A DNA stretch of 64,000 bases from assembly GCF_000515255.1 (NCBI RefSeq), contig NZ_KI911559.1:2126824-2190823 (forward strand), given 5' to 3'. Origin of the DNA: Rhodovibrio salinarum DSM 9154. Lineage in GTDB: Bacteria > Pseudomonadota > Alphaproteobacteria > Kiloniellales > Rhodovibrionaceae. The notes beneath the pieces are model-generated. The model did no database searches. It saw only the letters and a program-made list of their open reading frames with translations, and was not told the DNA's origin. A program made the translations under genes and the position numbers. Positions 1 to 10,101 of this stretch are shown here, piece by piece. Within the stretch, counting starts at the first letter, position 1. Every line of letters begins with the position of its first letter.

Positions 1-40
1 TCGAGCGCTTCCACAATCAGGATCGAGCACGGGGCGTGGC

Positions 41-44
<4 letters not shown>
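1..44 (+). CDS. thiO: C-terminal end of an upstream gene, probably glycine oxidase ThiO (partial)
   Basis: Only the last 13 codons are present, in frame 3, ending in the TGA at 42-44. That stop overlaps the ATG of thiS by the ATGA arrangement. The residues start with Glu-Arg-Phe, as in many ThiO C-termini (an Arg-Phe motif near the end). ThiO supplies dehydroglycine for thiazole synthesis and commonly sits directly before thiS in alphaproteobacteria. The identity rests mainly on position and on this short tail, so it is an inference. Confidence 0.45.
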
Positions 45-1711
<1,667 letters not shown>

Positions 1712-2113
1712 TAAGCGGGCGCTCCTGTTTACCGGATATTTATGTTTATCCAATAACGGGGCAGCCCATTCGCTTTTCACAAAAAGACGTACGTCCGTTT
1801 GGGGGTGATGAGACATCTACCTTGCCGTTCTAGGCCTAGGTCGCTAGGCTATCGGGGCGAGCGAGGGGTGTATCCGGTGGGTGGTTACTTGGAATCAGGT
1901 CGGCTGCGCTGACTGGACCGATGTCAGAGCCTTTTAAGGTTTCCACCCGTCCGACGCGCGGTGCTGGTTCGATCGTTCTGGTGCGTCCCGGGCCGGAGTT
2001 AGGCGGGCTTTAATGATTGAAGCTACCTAGTCGCGGTGCGGGCGTCATCTTTCGGTTGGCGCTTGGTATGGCAGTGCGTGCACTTCAGGACGCCAGAGGA
2101 ACGAAGCCGATCG
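1712..2113. other. Intergenic region between thiE and the M23 peptidase gene
   Basis: No convincing gene. It contains one small perfect hairpin (GCCTAG, 4-base loop, CTAGGC at 1834-1849) without a T-tract. The reading frame of the next gene stays open upstream to 2036, but the residues there look non-protein-like and a better start lies at 2114. It presumably carries the promoter of the downstream pair. Confidence 0.4.
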
Positions 2114-3943
2114 ATGCCGAAGCGATCCCATGATCGATCTCTCACGCAGCAAGACCCCGGTGGGGCGGCGCGCGCCGACGAACAGGACGACCGCGCCTCC
2201 CGCCCGGGACGGCGGTCCGGCCAACACGCTCACCGCTACCTCCACCCGCATGAACGTCCTGCGGTCGGTTGGCGTGACCGGCTGCGCGCCTGGCAGCATC
2301 GTGTCTTCCCGTCACGTCAGCTGATTTTGCGCAGCGAGGCTGGGGTGCACGCGATCACGCTGGGCAGCCGCCTGCAGCAGACCGTTGCGGCGGGTGTGCT
2401 CGTGGCCCTGCTGTGGACCGCCGGTGCCGGGGTTGCGCTCTATTGGCAAAGCGAACGGATCGACGGGACAACGCGCGAACTCGCAGCTGCGGAGCGCTCC
2501 TACGCCGACCTGATGGCCGAGGTCGATTCGGCGCGGAAGAAGATGGTCGATCTGGCAAGCACGCTGGATGACGCGCCTCCCGTGCCGACCGCCGAACCGC
2601 AGGCGGGTGCGGACGCAGACGGACAGGCGCCGCTGCCGCAGGAGATCGGCCGCTTGAGTGCGGCGCTCGACGCGCTGGCGGAGCGCAACGGCCGGCTGAA
2701 CGACCAACTCGCCGAGCGCGAGCAGGCGTTCGATGCGCTGAAACAACGCAACGCCGAATTGCAGGCCGAGCAGGTCCGCGTCGATAAGGCGCTCAAGCGC
2801 GCACAGCAGGCGCTGTCGGACGCACAACTCAACCGCACCGACCTGCATACGCGGGTGAGCGAGTTGCGCGCGGAGCTGCGCGCCGCCCAGGCGCGCCAGC
2901 AGGCCAGTCAGCAGAATGCGTTGAGCTTGAAGAGCAGTGTGGCAAAGCTGCGCGAGCGTTTGGAGATCACGCGTGAGGAATTGGCCGCGAGCAGTGGCCG
3001 CGCACGCGCCCTGGAATCCGAGTTGCAGGCAACTCGCGAGACGCGCGAGCGGCTGCAAGGTGAGCGTGCGCAGCTGGCCTCCAAGGTGAGCCGGTTGGAG
3101 AATGCGCTGGGTCAGCGCGCGAGTGGCGCTTCTAGCGGGAGTCTGGGGGAGCGGATTGCCGGGCTGGAACAGGCGCTGATGGCGGCCGAACAGCGCGGCG
3201 ACGATCTTGCCGAGGTGCGCGAGGCCCTGATGGCGGAGATCGACGATCTGCACGCCAAGATGGAGCAGTTGCGCGCCCGGCAGAGCGGACTGGTCGTGCA
3301 ACTGAGCGAACGCACTCGGCCGGGTCTAGCCGCGATCGAGAGGACCGTCGCGATGACGGGGATGGACGTCGATGCGCTGGTCAGGCGGGTTCAGGAAACC
3401 AAGACTGCCAGCGGGGGGCCGTTCATCCCGGCGTCCTTCGAACTCCCGGGATCAGACGCGGCGTCGGACGATCTGGTTCGGCTCGACCGACAGACCCGCC
3501 GGTTGGCAGCCCTGCAGACGGCCATGAGCGCGATGCCGCTGAGCCCGCCGGTCGACAGCTTCTGGATCTCCAGCAATTTCGGCAAGCGCAAGGACCCGGT
3601 CAATGGCCGCTGGGCGATGCACGAGGGGATCGATCTTGCTGCCACGGCAGGTTCCCCCGTGCTGGCAACCGCGCCAGGCACGGTGACGTTTGCCGGACGC
3701 AAATCGGGCTATGGCCGTGTGGTCATCGTTGACCACGGGTTCGGCATCAAGACACGTTACGCACATCTGCGCTCGATCTTGGTCGAGCAGGGGCAGCGCG
3801 TGGGGAACCGTGAGAGGGTCGGGGCCCTCGGCAGTACGGGGCGCAGCACCGGACCGCACGTGCACTACGAAGTGCGTGTGGCGGGGGAGCCCCTGGATCC
3901 CAAAAAATTCCTCAAGGCAGGCAAACATGTTTTCAAAGAGTAA
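2114..3943 (+). CDS. Membrane-anchored coiled-coil M23 (LytM) peptidoglycan endopeptidase
   Basis: A 609-residue protein in three parts: a basic, proline/arginine-rich cytoplasmic N-terminus of about 85 residues with one membrane span near 90-111; a long coiled coil rich in Glu, Arg, Gln and Ala (about 115-430); and a C-terminal M23 domain. The M23 zinc ligands are visible (His and Asp in HEGID, then HVHYE), plus TGRSTGPH. Such enzymes cut peptide crosslinks in the periplasmic wall. The next gene is a bactofilin overlapping by 17 bases; M23-bactofilin pairs are known to control local wall growth and cell shape. ATG 2114 was chosen, with AGAGGA 13 bases upstream; the frame is open further 5'. 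Confidence 0.9.
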   Translation: MPKRSHDRSLTQQDPGGAARADEQDDRASRPGRRSGQHAHRYLHPHERPAVGWRDRLRAWQHRVFPSRQLILRSEAGVHAITLGSRLQQTVAAGVLVALLWTAGAGVALYWQSERIDGTTRELAAAERSYADLMAEVDSARKKMVDLASTLDDAPPVPTAEPQAGADADGQAPLPQEIGRLSAALDALAERNGRLNDQLAEREQAFDALKQRNAELQAEQVRVDKALKRAQQALSDAQLNRTDLHTRVSELRAELRAAQARQQASQQNALSLKSSVAKLRERLEITREELAASSGRARALESELQATRETRERLQGERAQLASKVSRLENALGQRASGASSGSLGERIAGLEQALMAAEQRGDDLAEVREALMAEIDDLHAKMEQLRARQSGLVVQLSERTRPGLAAIERTVAMTGMDVDALVRRVQETKTASGGPFIPASFELPGSDAASDDLVRLDRQTRRLAALQTAMSAMPLSPPVDSFWISSNFGKRKDPVNGRWAMHEGIDLAATAGSPVLATAPGTVTFAGRKSGYGRVVIVDHGFGIKTRYAHLRSILVEQGQRVGNRERVGALGSTGRSTGPHVHYEVRVAGEPLDPKKFLKAGKHVFKE

Positions 3944-4481
3944 GTCGCAGTCGGCCACGTCCTCCACGCAGGCCACCTCGCCTGCGGGGGCTCAGGCCTC
4001 CGCGCGCGCGACGAAGTCTGGCGGTGGGGTCCCATCGATTGTGAGCAAGGACCTCGCGATCACCGGCGACCTCGTCTCGGCGGGCGACATTCAGATTGAT
4101 GGCCAGGTGAAGGGCGATGTCGCGGCCGATACCCTGACGATCGGCGAGCAGGGGCAGGTCGAGGGGAAGGTGCGGGGCGAGCGCGTGCGCGTCTGCGGCA
4201 CGGTCGAAGGTGAGATCGAGGGTGGCACGGTGACACTCGCCGCAAGTGCGCGTGTTCAGGGGGATGTGGTGCACGACAGTTTGGCGATCGAACCGGGCGC
4301 CCGCCTGGAAGGTCATTGCCGGCGCCGTGCCGCGACAACCGCCGCGCAGCCGGCCACTCGGGAAACCGCAGCCAAAACGGCGCCGGTAGCCGAGAAGGAC
4401 GCCGCTTCCGGGAAACGGCAGAGCGGGGCAGCAGACAAGGACCGTGCGTTCGGCAACGGCACAGCGTCTAACGCCACCTGA
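3927..4481 (+). CDS. Bactofilin
   Basis: A 184-residue cytoskeletal protein. A disordered Ser/Ala-rich N-terminus (about 1-35) leads into the bactofilin beta-helix (about 38-130), with repeating turns such as GDIQIDGQVKGDV, GQVEGKVRGERV and GTVEGEIEGG, then a Lys/Ala/Thr-rich tail. Bactofilins polymerise without nucleotide at the membrane and place cell-wall enzymes. The start is ATG 3927 inside the end of the M23 gene, with AAGGCAGG just upstream, so the two are translationally coupled. A much longer open frame begins at 3690 but overlaps the M23 catalytic domain and is not the start. Confidence 0.92.
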   Translation: MFSKSKSQSATSSTQATSPAGAQASARATKSGGGVPSIVSKDLAITGDLVSAGDIQIDGQVKGDVAADTLTIGEQGQVEGKVRGERVRVCGTVEGEIEGGTVTLAASARVQGDVVHDSLAIEPGARLEGHCRRRAATTAAQPATRETAAKTAPVAEKDAASGKRQSGAADKDRAFGNGTASNAT

Positions 4482-4512
4482 AAAGCGGGGCAGGGCGCAA
4501 TCCGCTGCGTTC

Positions 4513-5523
4513 CTACCCCTCGGCGATCAGTTCTGAGAACCGTGCGGCATCCACGTTGCCGCCGGACAGCACCAGGGCGATCGTTTGGTCGCGTGCGTCC
4601 AGCTTACCGGACAGCAACGCGGCGAGCGTGACCGCGCCGCCGGGTTCAACCACCAGCTTCATCCAGGCATAGGCAAACGCCATTGCAGACTGCACCTCGG
4701 CGTCGCTGACCGTAAGGCCCCTGACCCCAAGCCGTTGCAGGATCGGAAAAGTCAGCTGGCCTGGCATCGGCGACAGCAGGGAATCGCAGATCGACCCGGT
4801 GGCGGTTTCGTTGCCGACCCGCGTGCCGGCGCTAAGGGAGCGGGCGGTATCGTCGAAGCCAGCGGGCTCGACCGTGTGGATGTGCGTCTGCGGCGACAGC
4901 GCCGCGAACGCGATCGCCGATCCGGCCGTCAGTCCACCGCCCCCGCAGCAGAACAGGGCGTGGTCGATCCTGTGGCCGGCCGCATCGGCCTGCCGCGCGA
5001 TCTCCGCGCCGCAAGTGCCCTGACCGGCGATCACATCGATGTCGTCGTAGGGGCGGACCAGTGTTGCGCCCGTCTCCGCCACGAGGGCGTCGCTCAGAGC
5101 GTCCCGGTCCTCGTGGTGGCGATTGTACAGGCGCACGGTCGCGCCATAGCCGCGTGTGTTGTCGATCTTCATCCTGGGCGCATCGGATGGCATCAGGATG
5201 GTTGCCGGCACGCCCAGCAGCTGCGCGGCGGCCGCGACCCCCTGGGCATGGTTGCCGCTGGAAAAGGCGACGACGCCGCGCGCCCGTGCGGTCTGATCGA
5301 GTGCCGTGAGTTTGGTGTAGGCGCCGCGGAACTTGAACGCGCCCGTGCGTTGCAGCGTTTCCGGTTTGACCAGCACACGCGCGTCTGTGCGGCGGTCCAG
5401 TTCCGGAAAGGACAAGAGCGGTGTGCGGACCGCCACCTTGTCCAGTCGATGGGCGGCCGTCTGGATGTCATCGAATGTCGGGGGAGTGGACTCGGGCATG
5501 ACGGTCTCGTGGGCGGTGTGCAC
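4513..5523 (-). CDS. PLP-dependent threonine/serine dehydratase-like enzyme
   Basis: A 336-residue fold-type II PLP enzyme. The PLP lysine is in TGAFKFRGA, followed by SSGNHAQGVA, a glycine-rich phosphate loop (CGGGGLTAG) and a late SGGNVD. It matches the catabolic threonine ammonia-lyase/serine racemase/3-hydroxyaspartate dehydratase group and lacks the regulatory ACT domain of biosynthetic IlvA. The likely reaction is deamination of threonine or serine to an oxoacid; the exact substrate cannot be read from sequence. The GTG start at 5523 gives the full frame; ATG at 5499 is an equal candidate that removes eight residues. It converges with the bactofilin gene. Confidence 0.85.
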   Translation of the reverse strand: MHTAHETVMPESTPPTFDDIQTAAHRLDKVAVRTPLLSFPELDRRTDARVLVKPETLQRTGAFKFRGAYTKLTALDQTARARGVVAFSSGNHAQGVAAAAQLLGVPATILMPSDAPRMKIDNTRGYGATVRLYNRHHEDRDALSDALVAETGATLVRPYDDIDVIAGQGTCGAEIARQADAAGHRIDHALFCCGGGGLTAGSAIAFAALSPQTHIHTVEPAGFDDTARSLSAGTRVGNETATGSICDSLLSPMPGQLTFPILQRLGVRGLTVSDAEVQSAMAFAYAWMKLVVEPGGAVTLAALLSGKLDARDQTIALVLSGGNVDAARFSELIAEG

Positions 5524-5661
5524 CCGCCCACCATAGAGGCGTCGTCAGTCGTGTCCATCGGCGGCTGTGCCTTCAACGGCAGGGGATGAGTCCCCATGTC
5601 ACAAGCATTGGGGTAACGCGCGGCGTTGTGGCGCGGCCCGGTCGCGTGAGGAGCGAGATCG

Positions 5662-6165
5662 ATGAGTCACGCCAAGAACCTTGCCGTTGCTAGTACGCTT
5701 GTGGCGTTGCTCGCGGGCTGTGCCAGCGGGCCGCCGCCGGTCAAGCCGACCTCGGGCGACCTGGAGCAGTTGCGCGCGGCTGAGCAGCAGGCGCTGGAGG
5801 ATGCGCGGACCGGCCAGTCGGTCAATTGGCATAATCCGAAAACGGGGCACAGCGGCAGCGTCACGGTGCTGGAAACCGAAACTGCGGAAGAAACCGGCCG
5901 TGGCCAGCCCTGCCGGCGTATTCAGCGGGTCTTCTCTGCGGACGAGACGACGCGTAGTGGCAATGCCTATGCCTGTCGGACTCCCAACGGCGACTGGACG
6001 ATCGAACGCGAGGACAGCCTGCTCACCCGCGCACAGCGACAGCGGGCCGAACGCAGGGCGTTGCCGTACTGGCCGCACTACCACTATCGCCATTTCCCGT
6101 ACGGCTATCCCTATCGCGCGGGCAGTGGCGTCTCGTTCGGCGTTGGGGTCAGCGACAGCTTCTGA
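5662..6165 (+). CDS. Surface-antigen-type lipoprotein
   Basis: A 167-residue protein with a lipoprotein signal: a hydrophobic stretch followed by LAGC, with Cys20 as the lipidated residue. The mature part contains NPKTGHSGSVTV, GQPCRRIQRVF and ACRTPNGDW, the pattern of the 17-kDa surface antigen/RT0821-Lpp0805-like lipoproteins. The C-terminus is rich in Tyr, His and Pro and ends near a Gly/Ser/Val stretch. Predicted location is the inner leaflet of the outer membrane; function unknown. A strong ribosome site (GAGGAG) precedes the ATG. It converges with the dehalogenase gene. Confidence 0.8.
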   Translation: MSHAKNLAVASTLVALLAGCASGPPPVKPTSGDLEQLRAAEQQALEDARTGQSVNWHNPKTGHSGSVTVLETETAEETGRGQPCRRIQRVFSADETTRSGNAYACRTPNGDWTIEREDSLLTRAQRQRAERRALPYWPHYHYRHFPYGYPYRAGSGVSFGVGVSDSF

Positions 6166-6186
6166 GCCCCGTTTCGGGACGCGCCC

Positions 6187-6873
6187 TCAGCAGCCCAGCA
6201 GGTCGGCGATCTCGTCCAGCGTTGTTGCGACCGCTTTGGGCGTTCCGGGAAGCTGTTCCGGGGATGCGCCGAAACGGTTCAGCCAGATCACCTGAAAGCC
6301 GAAATACGCGGCGCCGCAGGCGTCCCAGGCGTTGGCGGAGACGAAGGCGATCCGTTCGGCTGCAACGCCCATCCGTTCGACGCCCAGCTCGTAGACGCGC
6401 GGGTCGGGCTTGTAGACGCCCACCGGTTCGACCGAGATGACGTCGTCCAGGCGTTCCCGCAGGTTGGCGCTGTCGGTCGCGGCCGTGAGCATGCGCGGCT
6501 CGCCGTTCGACAGGATCGCGGTGCCGATCCCTTTGGCCCGGATGCGGTCCAGCGTCTGCGGCACTTCGGGATAGGCGTCCAGGGTGAGGTAGAGTTCGAG
6601 CAGGCGCTCGCGCAATTCCCGGTCGTCGAGACCGTGCGCGGCCAGCGCGTGATCCAGGGAGTCCGCGGTGATCTGGTAGAAGTCGGCGTGCGCGTGCATC
6701 AGGCTGCGCAGCCAGGTGTATTCCAGCTGTTTGCGTCGCCACAGCTGCGAGACCGGATCAGCCTTGTCCCCCAGCGCACCGGCTTCCTGGGCGACGGCGG
6801 AATGCACGTCGAATAGCGTGCCGTAGGCATCGAACAGGCAGGCGCCGATGTCGGCGAAGTTGGAAGCGGTCAT
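6187..6873 (-). CDS. Haloacid dehalogenase, type II (L-2-haloacid dehalogenase family)
   Basis: A 228-residue HAD-superfamily hydrolase. The catalytic aspartate is in LFDAYGTLFD. HAD motif II is ILSNGEP, the motif III lysine is in VGVYKPDPRVY, and the acidic motif is FVSANAWDACGA (the type II dehalogenase pattern with Ser-x-Asn-x-x-Asp). The family replaces the halogen of 2-haloacids with hydroxyl through an aspartyl ester; many chromosomal members have unknown physiological substrates. It stands alone, convergent with the lipoprotein gene and divergent from dapA. Confidence 0.88.
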   Translation of the reverse strand: MTASNFADIGACLFDAYGTLFDVHSAVAQEAGALGDKADPVSQLWRRKQLEYTWLRSLMHAHADFYQITADSLDHALAAHGLDDRELRERLLELYLTLDAYPEVPQTLDRIRAKGIGTAILSNGEPRMLTAATDSANLRERLDDVISVEPVGVYKPDPRVYELGVERMGVAAERIAFVSANAWDACGAAYFGFQVIWLNRFGASPEQLPGTPKAVATTLDEIADLLGC

Positions 6874-7185
6874 GGTGTATGAAAGCCTTGCGGTTCAGGG
6901 GGAGCCCCCAAGCGAACCCTGTTGGCCGGGCGATGACAAGTCCCGATCGCAGCTGTGCACGCTGCGCAGGCCCGCCGGAATCGCAGGCTGGCCAAGGCGT
7001 CCGACTGGTGTTGGCGCATGTCTTGCCGCGTTTTGGGCGAAGGTCTATGGTCCGCGCGCTGCGGCGCCCGGGGTGGTTGCGCCGCTGTTGCGATAGGCGC
7101 GCCGCCTACCCATGTCCGCATTCGGGGTGTGGTGGCTGGCGGACGGGCCGGTGCGAAGCAGACCAGCGAAACGGAGATAAGAACG

Positions 7186-8073
7186 ATGGCCGCGCCGATG
7201 TTCCAGGGGTCTTTTTGTGCGTTGATCACACCGTTCACCGAAAACGGGGTCGACGAGAAGGCGTATGCCGAGTTCATCGAGTGGCAGATCGACGCGGGCA
7301 CCGATGGGGTGATCGCGTGTGGCACGACCGGCGAGTCCCCGACCGTCAGCCACGAGGAGAACAAGCGGATCAATGAGCTGGCGGTGAAGACGGCGAACGG
7401 CCGTGTGCCGGTGATTGCGGGGACCGGCTCCAACAATACGCTGGAAGCCATCGACATGACCCGTCATGCCGCCGCGGCCGGGGCGGACGTGGCGCTGGTG
7501 GTCACGCCGTACTACAACAAGCCCAGCCAGGAGGGGATGTACCAGCACTTCAAGGCGGTGCACGACGCCACCGACATCCCGATCATGATCTACAACATCC
7601 CCGGGCGCTGCATCGTCGACATGGACCCGGAGACGATGGGCCGGCTGGCACAGCTGCCGCGGATCATCGGCGTCAAGGACAGCACCAACGACATCAAGCG
7701 TCCGTTCAAGACGCGCGAGACCTGCGGCGAGGACTTCGTGCAGATGTCGGGCGAGGACGCGACGGTGATGCCGTTCCTGTCGATGGGCGGGCATGGCTGC
7801 ATCTCGGTGACCTGCAACGTGGCCCCGCGCCTGCTGGCGGAGATGCACGACGCCTGGGCAGCCGGCAATGTGGAGCGTGCGCAGGAGATCAACGATCTCT
7901 TGATGCCACTGCACGCCGCGATGTTCTGCGAGCCGAGCCCGTCTGCGGCGAAGTACGGCGCGAGCCTGCTCGGTCTCGCCGATGAGCGGGTGCGTCTGCC
8001 GATCGTTCCCTTGAGCGACGCTGCGAAGCAGCAGGTGCGTCAGGCGATGTCGCACGTCGGCCTGTTGTCGTAA
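7186..8073 (+). CDS. dapA: 4-hydroxy-tetrahydrodipicolinate synthase
   Basis: A 295-residue class I aldolase-fold enzyme that condenses pyruvate with aspartate semialdehyde, the first step committed to lysine and meso-diaminopimelate. The pyruvate loop is ACGTTGESPT, the tyrosine of the triad is in YNIPGRC, and the Schiff-base lysine is in GVKDS. ATG 7186 follows a GGAG at 7173-7176; the open frame extends upstream to 6955 with unlikely, Arg/Trp-rich residues. smpB follows after 33 bases on the same strand, a common arrangement. Confidence 0.96.
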   Translation: MAAPMFQGSFCALITPFTENGVDEKAYAEFIEWQIDAGTDGVIACGTTGESPTVSHEENKRINELAVKTANGRVPVIAGTGSNNTLEAIDMTRHAAAAGADVALVVTPYYNKPSQEGMYQHFKAVHDATDIPIMIYNIPGRCIVDMDPETMGRLAQLPRIIGVKDSTNDIKRPFKTRETCGEDFVQMSGEDATVMPFLSMGGHGCISVTCNVAPRLLAEMHDAWAAGNVERAQEINDLLMPLHAAMFCEPSPSAAKYGASLLGLADERVRLPIVPLSDAAKQQVRQAMSHVGLLS

Positions 8074-8106
8074 CCGCGCGGGCCCAGAGAGTAACAGACC
8101 AAATCC

Positions 8107-8616
8107 ATGGCGACAGCGAAGGAGAAGCAGCGTCAGCGCCGCGGCAAGAACCCGTTCACCGAAACGGGCACGGTCGCGCGCAACAAGCGGGCGCGCCACG
8201 ATTTCCAGATCGAGGAGACGGTCGAGGCCGGCCTGCAGCTCTACGGCAGCGAGGTGAAATCGCTGCGCCTGGGCCGGGCGTCGGTCGGCCAAGCCTACGC
8301 CGGCGAGAGCAAGGGCGAGTTGTGGCTGTGGAACGTGCACATCGACGAGTATCCGCCGGCGATGTTCAACCACGATCCCAAGCGCCCGCGGAAGCTGCTG
8401 GTGCACAAGCGCGAGCGCGACAAGCTGTTGGGGGCGCTGAACCAGAAGGGCTACACGCTGGTCCCGATGGATATTCACTTCAACTCGCGCGGGCTTGCCA
8501 AGCTCACCCTCGGTCTCGCCAAGGGCAAGAGCAAGGTCGACAAGCGCGAGGACGAGAAGAAGAAGGCCTGGGAACGCGAAAAGGCCAAGGTGCTGCGCGA
8601 ATACAAGAAGATGTAG
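8107..8616 (+). CDS. smpB: SsrA-binding protein SmpB
   Basis: A 169-residue tmRNA partner for rescue of stalled ribosomes. The motifs are clear: ARHDFQIEETVEAGLQLYGSEVKSLR in the OB fold (only part quoted here: GSEVKSLR), KLLVHKRE, and a long basic C-terminal tail (DKREDEKKKAWEREKAK) that enters the decoding centre. The N-terminus is slightly extended and basic. It lies 33 bases after dapA, so the two are probably co-transcribed. Confidence 0.96.
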   Translation: MATAKEKQRQRRGKNPFTETGTVARNKRARHDFQIEETVEAGLQLYGSEVKSLRLGRASVGQAYAGESKGELWLWNVHIDEYPPAMFNHDPKRPRKLLVHKRERDKLLGALNQKGYTLVPMDIHFNSRGLAKLTLGLAKGKSKVDKREDEKKKAWEREKAKVLREYKKM

Positions 8617-8668
8617 GCGCCTGGGGCGCTCGTCGGTGCGTTCGCGTGCCTCAGCGCTCCCTGCGCGC

Positions 8669-9331
8669 TTATCGCTTCCGGCACAGCGTCAGCCCGTCGC
8701 CGATCGGCAGCATCGACAGGCTGACGCGGTCATCGTCGCGCAGCTTGGCGTTGAACGCCCGGATCGCTTCGGTGTCGGCGTCGCGCGCGTCCGCCTCGAT
8801 CACCCGGCCGTGCCACAGCGTGTTGTCGACGCAGATCAGGCCGCCAGGGCGCAGCAGCTTGAGGCAGCGCTCGTAATAGCCGTCGTAATTCTCCTTGTCG
8901 GCGTCGATGAACGCCATGTCGTAGCGCGCTTCTTCGCCTGCGGCCAGCAGGGCATCGAGTGTCTGCAGCGCGGGCTGCAGGTGCAACTGGATACGCTCGT
9001 TCAGGCCCAACTCCTCCCACACCTTTCGGGCAATGCGGGTGTAGTCCGCGCTGACGTCGCAGGCGACCAGCCGCCCGTCGGCGGGCAGGGCCAGCGCCAT
9101 CCAGGCGGCTGAGTAGCCGGTGAAGGTGCCGATCTCCAGGATCGCGCGCGCGCCTGTCAGCTCCGCCAGCAGGTGCAGAAGCTGCCCCTGCTCCGGAGCG
9201 ACCTGCAGATCCGGATTGGCCATCCGCGCGGTTTCGTCGCGCAGCCGCGTCAGCGTATCCGGCTCGCGCAGCGAGGTCTGCAGCAGATAGGCGTGCAGGT
9301 CTTCGCTCAGGCCCAGGGTGTGGCGGGTCAT
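8669..9331 (-). CDS. Class I SAM-dependent O-methyltransferase (CCoAOMT-like)
   Basis: A 220-residue methyltransferase. SAM motif I is ILEIGTFTGYSA, the acidic post-motif is DGRLVACDVS, and metal/substrate-binding acids lie in FIDADKENYDGYYE and GLICVDNTLW, as in cation-dependent caffeoyl-CoA/catechol methyltransferases. It probably methylates a small catechol-like molecule in the cytoplasm; the substrate is unknown. ATG 9331 was preferred; the frame is open to 9424 but the added residues are Arg-rich and unlike the family. Confidence 0.88.
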   Translation of the reverse strand: MTRHTLGLSEDLHAYLLQTSLREPDTLTRLRDETARMANPDLQVAPEQGQLLHLLAELTGARAILEIGTFTGYSAAWMALALPADGRLVACDVSADYTRIARKVWEELGLNERIQLHLQPALQTLDALLAAGEEARYDMAFIDADKENYDGYYERCLKLLRPGGLICVDNTLWHGRVIEADARDADTEAIRAFNAKLRDDDRVSLSMLPIGDGLTLCRKR

Positions 9332-9528
9332 CGGTCGTGGCTCGTGCGATTGGAGAGGACGTGTGCGGCCTGGAATCGTGGCCCCGGATCGGCGGACGAG
9401 CAAGACCTCACGGCGTAAAAGCAAAACGGCTCAGTGCGTGCTTGCCGCTCAACCCGGCGATCGTGTATGTCCGGGGCGTGTCAGGATCACGGGGCGTCCC
9501 GCATGCGGGCGACACCGTGGAATGCGTC

Positions 9529-9605
9529 CGGGGCGTAGCTCAGCCTGGCAGAGCGCCTGCTTTGGGAGCAGGAGGCCGTTGGTTCGAATCCAGCCGCCCC
9601 GACCA
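9529..9605 (+). tRNA. tRNA-Pro (anticodon TGG)
   Basis: A complete 77-base cloverleaf with encoded CCA. Acceptor CGGGGCG pairs with CGCCCCG, the D arm is GCTC...GAGC, the anticodon stem is CCTGC/GCAGG with loop TTTGGGA (anticodon TGG), and the T arm is GTTGG-TTCGAAT-CCAGC. The 3' half (9561-9600) recurs almost exactly at 13206-13245, marking it as the likely attachment site of the islet that follows. Confidence 0.97.
9561..9600 (+). repeat. attL-like repeat inside tRNA-Pro
   Basis: From the anticodon loop to the acceptor stem of tRNA-Pro. It matches 13206-13245 at 39 of 40 positions, the one difference being at 9573 (a versus c). Confidence 0.75.
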
Positions 9606-9679
9606 GACTTTTCAATGGGTTAGGCATCTGTAAAAGGCGCGTTAAACTTCTGGAAGAGTTTAACGTTAAACGCATGATT

Positions 9680-9701
9680 GTGGAACGTGCTCTAATCGTT
9701 C
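9680..9701 (+). repeat. 22-base direct repeat, copy 1
   Basis: Identical to 13302-13323. It starts with GTGGAACGTG and ends in ATCGTTC. Both copies lie shortly after a tRNA-Pro 3' end (74 and 52 bases), so the duplicated context extends past the tRNA fragment in patches. Confidence 0.7.
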
Positions 9702-9712
9702 CGCGATCGTTC
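9698..9712 (+). promoter_or_regulatory. Possible LexA (SOS) box
   Basis: GTTC, seven bases, GTTC: the published alphaproteobacterial LexA consensus spacing. The second copy near 13320 has GTTC-N7-GGTC, one mismatch. SOS control is common in integrated elements, but no clear gene starts just downstream, so it could be chance. Confidence 0.25.
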
Positions 9713-10101
9713 TATCACGTGCAGCACTGGTCGGCCCCGAAACGTGGGTGCCGGTCTCTCCGCGACGTCTTGGTGGGCGATGCGCAGTCCCACCCATACG
9801 CCGGCAGTGAACAGGTCGGCGCCGCCGATCACGGCCAGCAGGGGCGCCAACGACAACCTGCTGATGATCCTGTCCGAGACGGACGTCCGCGCGCTGCTGC
9901 GCTATATTGTCTACTCCACCGTGTTCGCCGCGATGGCGGCTGTGACCTGGTGGTTCGGCGAGCGGGCCATGACCCCGCCGGCGCTGAAACACCGCGAGTG
10001 GTGAAGCCCAAACGGAAGGTAGCCGCTCATAGCAGGATCGCCCCCAACAGCTGCCACCTCCTCCGCCGTCATGGTCGGCTGCCCCTGACCCGGAGCGGCC
10101 G

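Larger units (their letters stand above)
9606..10101. other. Left part of the islet without a confident gene
   Basis: It holds a perfect inverted repeat, GTTAAACT with an 8-base loop and AGTTTAAC (9641-9664), the left copy of a 22-base direct repeat (9680-9701), and a GTTC-N7-GTTC motif (9698-9712). A frame at 9864-10004 could encode a 46-residue peptide with one membrane span and a Trp-Trp at its end, but no ribosome site is seen. Overlapping frames on both strands look like GC-bias shadows. Confidence 0.4.

Noticed and set aside
1712-2113. Riboswitch or small RNA after the thiamine genes
   Set aside because: A TPP riboswitch would precede the operon, outside the window; only a short hairpin is visible.
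9744-10004. 86-codon plus-strand frame in the left islet part
   Set aside because: No ribosome site and a Pro/Arg/Ser-rich start; only its last 46 codons look protein-like, so it is noted but not called.
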